From Candidatus Gastranaerophilales bacterium (GTDB taxonomy: Bacteria; Cyanobacteriota; Vampirovibrionia; Gastranaerophilales; Gastranaerophilaceae), in assembly GCA_944324195.1 (NCBI GenBank), contig CALUVJ010000007.1, positions 1 through 41,298 on the forward strand: a DNA stretch of 41,298 nt, in the 5' to 3' direction. The notes beneath the pieces were generated by a model. That model did no database searches, was not told the origin of the DNA, and saw only the letters and a program-made list of their open reading frames with translations. The translations under genes were made by a program, and so were the position numbers. This document shows, piece after piece, positions 9,391 through 18,858 of the stretch (positions within the stretch are counted from its first letter, which is position 1; every line of letters begins with the position of its first letter).

Positions 9391-10644
9391 ATGCCAAAAG
9401 CAGAGATATTATCAAGGTATAGACAGCGCAGTTATAGATTAGGCAAAAGACATGAAAATGGCAGCCGTTTAATAACTTCTAACAGTGTTACAAATCCACT
9501 AAAACCCGGCACCTCCCGGCCGACCAGATGGTCATGCTCTGCAAGTTTATATACAGAGTATCAAGCTAATACGGCGGCTGCAAATGGCAGGATAGATGAT
9601 TTTAAACAAGGCAAACGCGGGGATTGTTATTTTCTTGCCGCAATATATTCTGTATGTGCTCCAAATGCTGACGGCACCCTGACTGAAGGTGAAAAAGAGT
9701 TAATGAAAAATATAAGACATAATGGCGATGGTTCTTATACTGTTAAATTGCCCGGAGCATTAGAGGTTAAAAAATATTATGAGAGCAATTTTGAAAAGGA
9801 TAAAGTTGCAATAAGCGGAGAGTATACGATTACAGCAGCTGCAGTAAAAAAGGCAATGAATTTAGCAGGAAAATCATATGCGTATGGAGATATCGAAGTA
9901 ATTTTACTGGAATTGGCTATGGAAGCTTACAGAGCTGAAATTATTGCTACGAGATCGGCTCTTGGTTTAGGCAGCGGCAGGTGGGATGTAGCTGGCGCAC
10001 AACTTCCGGAAAGCAATCATGATACTTTAAGTGCCGGCTATGAATTTGATGCAATTTTTATTCTTACAGGGAAAAGGTCAGACCACTATTGGAATAATAA
10101 AAAAGATAAAAGTGAGTATAAATTATACCGTCAAGGAGAGTACGGATATGTGTCAGCGACCGGAGAACATTCAAAAGCAATGGCGCCTTGCGAGATTCGT
10201 AATGAGTATAACAAAGAGTCTGACTTTCAAAAAATGCTTGATGAATGTCAGGGACATGAGGAGGAATATATTCTTACGGTCGGCGTATATGTCGCAAAAG
10301 ACGGCCCTGACGGTACAACAAAGGCCGGAGGCGGACATGCTCTTTCTGTTGTAAAAATAACGGATGATTATGTAGAAGTTGTTAATCCTTGGGATACGAC
10401 AAAACACGAAAGAATTCCTCGCGGGGACTTTGAAAAAATGGCTAGCAGCTTTACAGCAACTCCGAGAGAAACTACTCTTTGGGACTCTGTGACTGATTTT
10501 GGCAATGATTGCATAAATACGATTGGAACAGGACTTAATAATTTTTTTAGCTGGGGAGGAAGAATGGTTCGTCAAGGTATAAACAATTTAAGAACGAACA
10601 GTAATAATCTCGTAAACAGATTAAAAGAGCGTATTGCTGAATAA
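9391..10644 (+). CDS. Calpain-like (family C2) cysteine protease
   Basis: A 417-residue predicted papain-fold protease. The active-site signature QGKRGDCYFLAAI places the catalytic Cys at residue 79, matching the calpain QGxxGDCWFLAA consensus. The catalytic His is H316 in GGGHALSV and the Asn is N332 in NPWD, the order and spacing of calpain Cys-His-Asn triads. There is no signal peptide, membrane segment or C2-like or calcium EF-hand domain, so this is a bare catalytic unit with an N-terminal basic region of about 70 residues and a helical C-terminal tail. Calpain-like proteases are mainly eukaryotic and patchy in bacteria. It has its own promoter and strong ribosome site. The substrate is unknown; neighbours give no clue. 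Confidence 0.85.
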   Translation: MPKAEILSRYRQRSYRLGKRHENGSRLITSNSVTNPLKPGTSRPTRWSCSASLYTEYQANTAAANGRIDDFKQGKRGDCYFLAAIYSVCAPNADGTLTEGEKELMKNIRHNGDGSYTVKLPGALEVKKYYESNFEKDKVAISGEYTITAAAVKKAMNLAGKSYAYGDIEVILLELAMEAYRAEIIATRSALGLGSGRWDVAGAQLPESNHDTLSAGYEFDAIFILTGKRSDHYWNNKKDKSEYKLYRQGEYGYVSATGEHSKAMAPCEIRNEYNKESDFQKMLDECQGHEEEYILTVGVYVAKDGPDGTTKAGGGHALSVVKITDDYVEVVNPWDTTKHERIPRGDFEKMASSFTATPRETTLWDSVTDFGNDCINTIGTGLNNFFSWGGRMVRQGINNLRTNSNNLVNRLKERIAE

Positions 10645-10676
10645 GATTATTAGTTTTAGGTTTTTATATAAATTTC

Positions 10677-10685
10677 TGTTATAAT
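10677..10685 (+). promoter_or_regulatory. Extended -10 promoter 7 nt before an ATG (possible leaderless start)
   Basis: TGTTATAAT is an extended -10 element with no good -35. The next gene's ATG is at 10693, 7 nt past the -10 element, so a transcript from here would begin at or just before the start codon. No Shine-Dalgarno lies in the gap. Confidence 0.45.
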
Positions 10686-10692
10686 CTTTATT

Positions 10693-11985
10693 ATGAAGAG
10701 ATTTATATGGGTTGTAATATGTCTGTTATTTATGCAGCCAATATTTGCTGAGACAAGAAAAGTATATTTGAATGAAGCGATTGATGCTGCATTAAAAAAT
10801 AATATAGATTTACAAGCGGCGAAATTAGAGCGTAATATTGCTAAAAATAATATAAAATCAGCAAACAGGCTTCAAAATCCCTCTTTTGATGCATTTTATT
10901 TTATGGGTGCTGCCGGAAATAATGAGCCTAAGCAGCTTGGAGTTAGTGAAAATATAGAAATAGCAAAACGAAAGGCGCGCAAAAATCTTGCTGAATCGAA
11001 TTTGAAATTAGTTGAAAAAAATATTGATTATACAACTTTTGACTTAAAAATGGATGTACGTGAGACATATATAAATTTGGTTGCCGCAAAATCAATATTA
11101 TATACTCTTGAACAGCAAAAGGAATTGCAAGAAGAACTTTTGGGTATTGCAAAAAGCCGTGTGAAATCTCACAAAGCTCCTGATATTGATGTAATGCAGG
11201 CAGAAATTGCGTTGAACCAGATGATTACTCAGGTTAATTCGGCAAAGGTTAATGAAAAAAAGGCGTTGGCTGAATTTAACAAAGTCATAAATAATCCGGA
11301 CGATATAGTATATGACAGTATGGATAAACTTTTTACTGAGGAGAACAATTTTGAGGAAATGTTGACGCCGCCGCCGGATTATAATTTCCCTGAATTTTCG
11401 GCAATAATTCAAAAAGCATTAGATAACAGATTTGACATAAAAATAGCAAAGCAGGAAATTGATGTTGCAGAGAAGAACTTAACAGTGGTTGCAAGGCAGA
11501 GAATTCCGGACCTGCAGCTGTCGGGCGGTTATGCATACCAGCTCGGTAAATACACCGACAGCGGAAATTTTAATAACGGAGCGTATGCCGGGGCAAGCCT
11601 TGTTAATATACCGCTTTTTTATAATTATTCTCCGGAAATTCAAAATGCAACGTTGAAACTAAAACAAGCGGAGTTAAAATATCTTTCAGTAAAAAACAGA
11701 GCGGTAAAAGATGTTTCTGCTGCATATGAGCGTTTTCTTACGGCAGCAGATAATTTAAATCATTATGAAAAGAAGATTATAACCGACTCTGAAGAACTTA
11801 TTGAAACCTCAAAGGACAGTTATGAGGAGGGAAAATCTGATATTACCGCATTAATTGTTATGAAACAGTCATATAAATCAATTATAATAGGGTATTCACA
11901 AGCGCTCGCTGAATATTACAATAGTTGGACTAATTTCCTTCGTGAAGTTAATGACGAAGATTTTACTTTGACAGAGAATTTATAA
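10693..11985 (+). CDS. TolC-family outer-membrane protein (CzcC-like)
   Basis: A 430-residue outer-membrane efflux factor. It has a clear signal peptide (MKRFIWVVICLLFMQPIFA, cleavage about residue 20) and two helical-hairpin repeats of the OEP family: VYLNEAIDAALKNNIDLQAA opens the first, and FSAIIQKALDNRFDIKIAKQ opens the second. No adaptor or pump gene is adjacent, so it must work with partners encoded elsewhere. Its stop abuts the stop of the convergent hypothetical gene with no gap and no visible terminator. Confidence 0.85.
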   Translation: MKRFIWVVICLLFMQPIFAETRKVYLNEAIDAALKNNIDLQAAKLERNIAKNNIKSANRLQNPSFDAFYFMGAAGNNEPKQLGVSENIEIAKRKARKNLAESNLKLVEKNIDYTTFDLKMDVRETYINLVAAKSILYTLEQQKELQEELLGIAKSRVKSHKAPDIDVMQAEIALNQMITQVNSAKVNEKKALAEFNKVINNPDDIVYDSMDKLFTEENNFEEMLTPPPDYNFPEFSAIIQKALDNRFDIKIAKQEIDVAEKNLTVVARQRIPDLQLSGGYAYQLGKYTDSGNFNNGAYAGASLVNIPLFYNYSPEIQNATLKLKQAELKYLSVKNRAVKDVSAAYERFLTAADNLNHYEKKIITDSEELIETSKDSYEEGKSDITALIVMKQSYKSIIIGYSQALAEYYNSWTNFLREVNDEDFTLTENL

Positions 11986-12375
11986 TTATCTTAATCCATA
12001 GACCATTTTTGCATAATCAGGCTCAACACCTTCATTTTTATTCATAACTCCGATATTTGGAACATTCGGCGCTTTCCAATTATTAATAAATTCTTTTAAT
12101 TGTTTTGCAACATCACCTATTACGTCTAAAAATGCCTGTTTAAGTCCTGTTTTTTGCAAATCACTATCATTATCAAGAACATACTTATAAGCAGAATTGA
12201 GATAATATTTTGCAGAATCGTATTCATATCTGGAATCCAGATTTTCACTAGCTTCTGTTGAAAAAATTATCTTAAGTCCTTTTTTAAATTCATCAATTTT
12301 AGCCAGATGTGTTTCTCTTGAATTAGCAAATGTTGCAGTTTTTGATGTTGATGTGTTTACATTAATAGCTCCCAT
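11986..12375 (-). CDS. Hypothetical protein (129 aa)
   Basis: I do not recognise it. It is a soluble, mostly helical protein with a Ser/Thr-rich N-terminus (NTSTSKTATFANS) and no signal peptide, membrane segment or Cys. The ribosome site GAGGGAAA before the ATG supports it. The 104-bp gap upstream, before the end of the ABC exporter gene, is AT-rich and contains TATATT as a possible -10. Confidence 0.7.
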   Translation of the reverse strand: MGAINVNTSTSKTATFANSRETHLAKIDEFKKGLKIIFSTEASENLDSRYEYDSAKYYLNSAYKYVLDNDSDLQKTGLKQAFLDVIGDVAKQLKEFINNWKAPNVPNIGVMNKNEGVEPDYAKMVYGLR

Positions 12376-12479
12376 AATTTTTTCCCTCTTTTTAATATAG
12401 TCGTTTTATATATAAAGTATTTAAATGTTAATAAATTGCTATTTTTGATAAACACAGTTTACAAAACTTAAAATATATT

Positions 12480-14303
12480 TTAAACTAAGGCTTCCTGCTT
12501 TCTAAATTGCATTTCGTATAGAGCTCTGTACTGTCCGTTTTCTATTGACATTAACTGCTCGTGGTTGCCGAGTTCAACAAGTTCTCCTTCTGTTATAACT
12601 GCAATTCTGTCAGCATTTTTAATTGTAGAAAGCCTGTGTGCTATTACAAATACTGTTTTATTTTTAATCAAATTATCCAAAGCTTTCTGAACGATAGCTT
12701 CTGATTTATTGTCAAGAGCAGACGTAGCTTCGTCTAATATTACTATAGGGGTATTTTTTATCATAGCTCTTGCAATGGCAACTCTCTGTCGCTGCCCGCC
12801 GGATAAAGTTAAACCTCTTTCTCCTAAAAGGGTTTCCAGTCCGTCAGGAAGCTCGGCTATCATTTCTTGAAGGTGAGCGGACTCTATTGCTAATTCAAGT
12901 TCTTCTTCCGTTGCATTCGGGTTTCCCATCATAATATTTTCTCTTATAGTCCCTGTGAATAAGAAATTATCCTGAAATACCATAGCTATGTTGTGTCTAA
13001 GTGAATTAATTGTTAAATCTCTTATGTCAACTCCGTCAAAAGTTATTGAGCCGGATTTTATATCATAAAATCTCGGAATAAGATTTACCAATGTTGATTT
13101 TCCTCCGCCTGAATTACCTACTATGGCAAGTGTTTCATTTTTATTGACGGATAAATTTAAATTCCTTAATACAGGATGTCCCGGGATGTATTCAAAACAA
13201 ACATTTTTGAATTCGATTCTGCTGTTCAAATCTTTCATTTCAATTGCATCTTTTTTATTAGTAATTGAAGGTTTAAGATCAAACAGTTCAAAAACTCTGC
13301 CCATTGCAACAAAAATTGTTTGTATGCCGGTTAATGTGTTGCCGAGAGTTTTAACAGGTTTATACAAAAGTAATAACGAGGTTACAAATGAAGCAAAAGC
13401 CCCTGCAGTCATTTGTCCGCTTGTGATTAAGTGTGTACCGTAACCTAAAACAACCGCAATACCGCAAGATGCTATTAAATACATTAACGGGCTCATCCAG
13501 GCGGCACGCTTAGTAAGAGCCATATTTATATTAAAAGATTTCCAAATTTGATCTCTGAAGTAATTTTCTTGTCTTGATTGAAGCTCATATGCGGCCATAA
13601 CTTTGTTTCCGCTGTACGTTTCATTTATGTTTGTAGTAATGTTTCCGCCGATAACCATGTTCTTATTAGAAGTTTCTTTAATTCTTTTTCTGATTAAAGC
13701 AACAGGAACAAATGCAACACCAAGAACAAGTACGCCTATTAAAGCAAGTTTCCAAGAGCTGTATAGCATTACTGCTATTAATCCTAATGCTCCAAAAATA
13801 CTTGTTGTAATTGTTTTGATTTGATCAACAATACCGGCAGAAGCTGTCTGCGGGTCATTCATGTATCTGGAAATAATAATACCGGACGGATTTTCGTCAA
13901 AAAATTGCGGGTCCATATATATTAATCTATGGAACAAGTCCATTTTTACATCATTTGTAATCCTCTGAGAAGTCCAGGCTGAAATGTAATCATTTAAGTA
14001 ACGCAATACACCCTGAAAACCTGCAAAAAGAATTACGCCAAAAGGGATAATAAAGGCAAATATTTGCCAGGATAGTGTAAATTCGTGTCCTAAAATATGA
14101 AAAATCCAGTCTTGCTTTCCTACAACGTAATCCATGTAAGGTTTAAGTGCAAAAGCGGTAACACCATCTAACAATCCTAAGGGGATTGCAACTAAAAAAC
14201 CGCATATTATTCTTAACATATAGGGTTTGATGTATGGAAAAATTCTGGAAAGCAGCCATCCGTATTTGAACGAATTTTGTGCAGTTGTATTACTTAATTT
14301 CAT
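12480..14303 (-). CDS. MsbA-like ABC exporter (fused membrane and ATPase domains)
   Basis: A 607-residue inner-membrane half transporter that functions as a homodimer. Six membrane helices lie in residues 25-330, followed by the nucleotide-binding domain: Walker A GNSGGGKST at 396-404, signature LSGGQ at 500-504, Walker B VILDEATSALD at 521-531, and the switch His in IAHRLS. It is closest to the lipid A / lipid-linked glycan flippase group (MsbA), which fits its place at the edge of a glycan locus, but drug-export relatives cannot be excluded. It is transcribed divergently from the pyruvyl transferase gene. Confidence 0.85.
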   Translation of the reverse strand: MKLSNTTAQNSFKYGWLLSRIFPYIKPYMLRIICGFLVAIPLGLLDGVTAFALKPYMDYVVGKQDWIFHILGHEFTLSWQIFAFIIPFGVILFAGFQGVLRYLNDYISAWTSQRITNDVKMDLFHRLIYMDPQFFDENPSGIIISRYMNDPQTASAGIVDQIKTITTSIFGALGLIAVMLYSSWKLALIGVLVLGVAFVPVALIRKRIKETSNKNMVIGGNITTNINETYSGNKVMAAYELQSRQENYFRDQIWKSFNINMALTKRAAWMSPLMYLIASCGIAVVLGYGTHLITSGQMTAGAFASFVTSLLLLYKPVKTLGNTLTGIQTIFVAMGRVFELFDLKPSITNKKDAIEMKDLNSRIEFKNVCFEYIPGHPVLRNLNLSVNKNETLAIVGNSGGGKSTLVNLIPRFYDIKSGSITFDGVDIRDLTINSLRHNIAMVFQDNFLFTGTIRENIMMGNPNATEEELELAIESAHLQEMIAELPDGLETLLGERGLTLSGGQRQRVAIARAMIKNTPIVILDEATSALDNKSEAIVQKALDNLIKNKTVFVIAHRLSTIKNADRIAVITEGELVELGNHEQLMSIENGQYRALYEMQFRKQEALV

Positions 14304-14359
14304 TTATTATCCTCATATCATTTGTAGTATTTGGGGAATATTTGAACACTCCATAATCT

Positions 14360-14387
14360 ATTGTACCATCTAATTATCACTATGCAA
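14360..14387 (-). promoter_or_regulatory. Promoter for the ABC exporter
   Basis: On the minus strand TTGCAT (14382-14387), a 16-nt spacer and TACAAT (14360-14365) lie 57 bases upstream of the exporter ATG. It is paired with a divergent promoter at 14416-14445. Confidence 0.55.
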
Positions 14388-14415
14388 AAAAATAATTTGT
14401 ACGTGTTTTAATTAG

Positions 14416-14445
14416 TTGACAAATATATGTATTGACAAGTACAAT
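14416..14445 (+). promoter_or_regulatory. Promoter for the pyruvyl transferase, near its start codon
   Basis: TTGACA at 14416-14421, 18 nt, TACAAT at 14440-14445. The ATG at 14453 is 7 nt beyond the -10, with no Shine-Dalgarno, so the message may be leaderless. Confidence 0.5.
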
Positions 14446-14452
14446 GTATTTT

Positions 14453-15763
14453 ATGGATTACGAACAGATAAAATCTTTTTTTACTTATATAGCTCATAAA
14501 CCTTTTTATTTATTTAATACAAAGTTGTATAAGTATTTTTTTAGCAATAGTGATGCGCTGTATAAGTATAATCCAATGGCTCTTAGAAAAAGAATAAATA
14601 GTAATTCAATAAGGTATGAGCGCTATAGTTCATTTTATCCTGCGAATTATATCGAAGAAAATCTTGATTATAAAGCTGCAGGGAATACAGGAAATTTTAT
14701 ATTTACCAGAGCTTTAGAAACCTATTTGATAGATAAAGATTTATATTATAACGTACCAGGACGAAATAACGCCGGTATTTGCATCGTAAATTGCGCGAAC
14801 TTATTGGGCGAACATGGGCGCCGTGAGATGAAATTATTAACGTCAGGTATTAAGACAAGCCCATGCAAATTCTATTTTATAGGGCTTGGTGCTCAAGCTC
14901 CAATTGACTATTCCTTTAATTTGTCTGATGATACAAAGAAAATTATTAAGAATTTTATCAAAGCTATTTTAAATTCCGGAGGCGGCATAGGACTTAGAGG
15001 TTTTTATACAGCAGAGTTGTTGTGTAAACTAGGTTTTAGTGATTCTGATTTTGATGTTATAGGTTGTCCTTCAATGTATATTAATGGACGTAATTTCCAA
15101 CTATATAAAGATGAAAGTATTACTCTGCAATGTTTTAGACCTATTATATGTGATAGAATAAACTCGTCTTTGTTTAATAAATCAGCGGAAAAACTGTTTA
15201 CAGATTATGAAAGTACTTATATATGCCAGGATGAATGTTATCCATATTTGTATCGTGGTAAAAGCTTGCCTGACTCACTAAACACTGCTGCACGGCAAAT
15301 GTTTTACAAAAATAGAGTAAAATTGTTTTTAGATGTAGATGCGTGGATAAAAGAAATAAGAAATCATAATTTTTCTTTTGGATGCCGTTTTCATGGTAAT
15401 GCTCTTGCAATAACTAATTCGGTTCCTGCAGTAATAAATGTAATTGATTCCAGAACAAGAGAGTTGGCAGAGTTTTTTAATATTCCATATGTAAAAACAA
15501 TAGATTATGAGGAAATTAATCTTTATGAAATTTATCAGAATGCTGATTACAGAAAGTTCAATGAAGGTTATAAGGCTAAATTTGATAACTTTAAAGCATT
15601 CTTTACAAAACACCGAATTCCGAATTATGTGGGAGAAAAGAATCCATTCATAAACTGGTTGCGAGAAAATAAAGCAAATCCTTTATTTTACAATTTTAAA
15701 TTGGAGGAGGCTCAAACCCTTGTGACCGTAGAGAGAAATGTTTCTATTAGTGCAAATTTGTAA
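14453..15763 (+). CDS. Polysaccharide pyruvyl transferase family protein
   Basis: Predicted to add a pyruvyl ketal to a surface polysaccharide (family PF04230). The best signature is GCRFHGNALAITNSVPAV in the C-terminal half, preceded by the IGLGAQAP segment typical of this GT-B-like fold. I start at ATG 14453 because a promoter ends just upstream; TTG at 14432 and ATG at 14444 are in frame but overlap the promoter. The last 18 residues or so (QTLVTVERNVSISANL) come from a decayed copy of the AG-tract cassette. It is the only plus-strand gene of the glycan locus and converges on the minus-strand cluster 20 bp away. Confidence 0.8.
   Translation: MDYEQIKSFFTYIAHKPFYLFNTKLYKYFFSNSDALYKYNPMALRKRINSNSIRYERYSSFYPANYIEENLDYKAAGNTGNFIFTRALETYLIDKDLYYNVPGRNNAGICIVNCANLLGEHGRREMKLLTSGIKTSPCKFYFIGLGAQAPIDYSFNLSDDTKKIIKNFIKAILNSGGGIGLRGFYTAELLCKLGFSDSDFDVIGCPSMYINGRNFQLYKDESITLQCFRPIICDRINSSLFNKSAEKLFTDYESTYICQDECYPYLYRGKSLPDSLNTAARQMFYKNRVKLFLDVDAWIKEIRNHNFSFGCRFHGNALAITNSVPAVINVIDSRTRELAEFFNIPYVKTIDYEEINLYEIYQNADYRKFNEGYKAKFDNFKAFFTKHRIPNYVGEKNPFINWLRENKANPLFYNFKLEEAQTLVTVERNVSISANL
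15711..15736 (+). repeat. AG-tract cassette copy A (decayed, about 3 units)
   Basis: The leader CTCAAACCCTTGTGACCGT is followed by AGAGAGA and then AATG. It is read as QTLVTVER at the C-terminus of the pyruvyl transferase. The leader has one base change from the others (GTGACC for GTGGCC), and the tract is too short to be unstable, so this looks like an inactivated copy. Confidence 0.85.
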
Positions 15764-15782
15764 AAAAGCCGATAATAAAAAA

Positions 15783-16571
15783 TTAATTGAGAACTTTTAG
15801 AAATATGTTTGCTAACGTATTATCAGTTTTTAAAAACTCTTCTTTGCTCATATTTTTATATTTGTAAGGTGTCCAAGAATTATGGAGTAAAATGACTCCG
15901 CTGTTATTTTCAAAGGCAAATTTTGAATAATTATTTTTAAAATAAAAATCACTGTATATTTTTATAGGGTGTTTGAGACTTTTTGCGTGTTTAAACTCCG
16001 GCATAGCGCATAATTCATCTCTGTTAAGTTTTAAACAATAAGTCTCATGCCGGCGAATTAATTTGTTTAAAATATCATTTCCTAAATAGCTCCAATTTGT
16101 CACTCTTTTGTATAATTTAGGATAAACGTATTTTAATAAAAGTTTACTTTTTAGAGCCTTATTTGCAAATTCTATTCGTTTTTTAATTCTTTTTTCCCAT
16201 TTGTTTAAAATTTCTGAATCGGTTCTTGCTATCAATAAGCAAATATGGGGGTATATGAGTGAAAATCCTGAGTCTGTTTCAAAAATGTCTTTAACATCTG
16301 TACTTGTAACAATAGTATCAACATCCATCCATATTCCGCCGTATTTTTTCAGGATAGCGCACCTAATTGCATCAGATTGAACTGCAAGTGAAAAATTTGT
16401 ATAAAACCTTCTGTCAAAATAATCTTTTCCCAGCCAGTCATTAAGAGTAGAATAATCCAGGATTACAATTTCGTAATCAGGAAGAAATTTTTTCCAACTC
16501 TCCAAACATAACTCCAGATAACTCGGAATATTTTCTTTTGGTTCCCAAAATGTGAATATTCTTTTTGTCAT
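15783..16571 (-). CDS. GT32-type glycosyltransferase (DXD sugar-binding region)
   Basis: A 262-residue cytoplasmic glycosyltransferase of the OCH1/capsule family. It opens with the IFTFWEPKENIPSY segment, has SDAIRCAILKKYGGIWMDVDT with the metal/nucleotide-sugar DVD at residues 83-85, and ends with a HNSWTPYK segment. It is the most diverged of the four GT32 units in the locus. It lies 32 bp downstream of the fucosyltransferase-like gene and is probably cotranscribed; no good ribosome site is visible. Confidence 0.8.
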   Translation of the reverse strand: MTKRIFTFWEPKENIPSYLELCLESWKKFLPDYEIVILDYSTLNDWLGKDYFDRRFYTNFSLAVQSDAIRCAILKKYGGIWMDVDTIVTSTDVKDIFETDSGFSLIYPHICLLIARTDSEILNKWEKRIKKRIEFANKALKSKLLLKYVYPKLYKRVTNWSYLGNDILNKLIRRHETYCLKLNRDELCAMPEFKHAKSLKHPIKIYSDFYFKNNYSKFAFENNSGVILLHNSWTPYKYKNMSKEEFLKTDNTLANIFLKVLN

Positions 16572-16603
16572 TGAATTATTTTACATTAAATACAAAAATT
16601 TTT

Positions 16604-17713
<1,110 letters not shown>

Positions 17714-17735
17714 TTCAAGGTTTTCCTTATACAGT

Positions 17736-17741
17736 ATTATA
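17736..17741 (-). promoter_or_regulatory. -10 element of the switchable fucosyltransferase-like gene
   Basis: TATAAT on the minus strand, 22 bases upstream of the ATG at 17713, within a 70-bp gap that is otherwise AT-rich. No clear -35 is seen. Confidence 0.45.
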
Positions 17742-17783
17742 ATCCTAATATATTTTATAATAAAACTCGAAAATTCTGAAGTA

Positions 17784-18581
17784 TTATCTAATCTCTTTGA
17801 TGAACTTGAATTTGATTCCTAAAATTGTAATAACTTTTCTTATAGTATTTTCATTATATTCATTTTTTACTGAAAATAATCTTTGTGCAAAGTTTTTGTA
17901 ATGAATATTTTTGATAGTTTTGTATTGACCTAAATTCCATATATGTATGTATTTCATATCTTTATAAAAATCAGAAAATAAAACAATTAATCCGATACCT
18001 GCACTTTTATTGCTTGCTATGAGATATTTGCATTTTGCCAGAATGTACATTGAGCCTAAATATTCCATTCCCAATCTGTAATTGTGATTTTCTCTTTCAA
18101 CTTTTATATCTGCTATTAATGTATTAGAAGAATTTTGATAATTATTAAATTTAAATTGAGGGTTAGGCAATAATCTATCGCCAAATTCTTCTTTAAATCG
18201 GTTGTATATATTTAAATCTTCTGTCGCAACATATATTTTTTCGTAATGATATTTTTTGTATAATTTATGAGCTTCTTTAATTAATTTTTCAGGAGTTGCA
18301 GGTATATTGTGCTTTGAGGGCTTCATATTGGTGTAATCAGTACCACGGCAGTATATTCCCAGTATTTCTTTTTGATTTCCAATAACTTTGTTATAATTAG
18401 ATTCAATATATTGTTTGGCTTGCGTACTCAGACTAAACATTTTAGAATAAAAATTTTTGTTGTGGCATTTTTGCACTTCTTTATATGTATATGGAAATTG
18501 AAGTGCTTGGGAATTTTCAAAATCACTATCTGAGGCTACCTTTTTTATGATAGTATTTGGTTTATTCAATTCTTCCAACAT
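17784..18581 (-). CDS. Fucosyltransferase-like glycosyltransferase, 5'-damaged paralog
   Basis: 265 residues from the first available ATG. They match residues about 105-369 of the downstream paralog (GIYCRGTDYTNMKPSKHNIPA, EKIYVATEDLNIYNRFKEEFG, LGIKFKFIKEIR). The family fold continues upstream of this ATG for about 70 more codons without a stop (see 18582-18845), so the 265-residue product would lack the N-terminal Rossmann-like half of the enzyme. There is no ribosome site before the ATG at 18581. It is probably inactive unless translation starts at a rare codon upstream. Confidence 0.6.
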   Translation of the reverse strand: MLEELNKPNTIIKKVASDSDFENSQALQFPYTYKEVQKCHNKNFYSKMFSLSTQAKQYIESNYNKVIGNQKEILGIYCRGTDYTNMKPSKHNIPATPEKLIKEAHKLYKKYHYEKIYVATEDLNIYNRFKEEFGDRLLPNPQFKFNNYQNSSNTLIADIKVERENHNYRLGMEYLGSMYILAKCKYLIASNKSAGIGLIVLFSDFYKDMKYIHIWNLGQYKTIKNIHYKNFAQRLFSVKNEYNENTIRKVITILGIKFKFIKEIR

Positions 18582-18845
18582 AATTTCACATGGCTGCTTG
18601 AAGTAATACTCCCATATATTATCTTTATGTTCTTGCCCATCTTTAAAATACTGATTCTTGTGAGTTTTTCCGTCTATTAATGGTATATAACCTTCTTGCA
18701 GAGCTTTGTAGGCAAAGGTTAAACATCTGATGCAAATAGAGCCGATTCCTGCAGATTGAAAATTTTGCAGTGAAATTACTGCGTACTTTGGATTGCTATT
18801 TTGCTTAATGCAGTCATTCGATTGTGTAAGTTCTTGAATTATAAT
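18582..18845 (-). pseudogene. 5' coding part of the 17784 gene without a start codon
   Basis: In frame with the downstream ATG this stretch encodes NPKYAVIS, EGYIPLIDGKTHKNQYFKD and NIWEYYFKQPC, colinear with the paralog's VYAVII, NGYIPVIDL, NNQYFKD, VWEYYFKQPC. No ATG, GTG or TTG occurs in frame between the upstream TAA (about 18913) and 18581. AGAAAGG at 18850-18856 looks like a ribosome site and is followed by TTCATTATAATT, so ATT or ATA would have to serve as start, or a former ATG has mutated. Confidence 0.7.
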
Positions 18846-18858
18846 GAAACCTTTCTGT

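Noticed and set aside
10171..10575. Minus-strand open frame of 134 codons
   Set aside because: Antisense shadow of the calpain-like gene; no recognisable motif.
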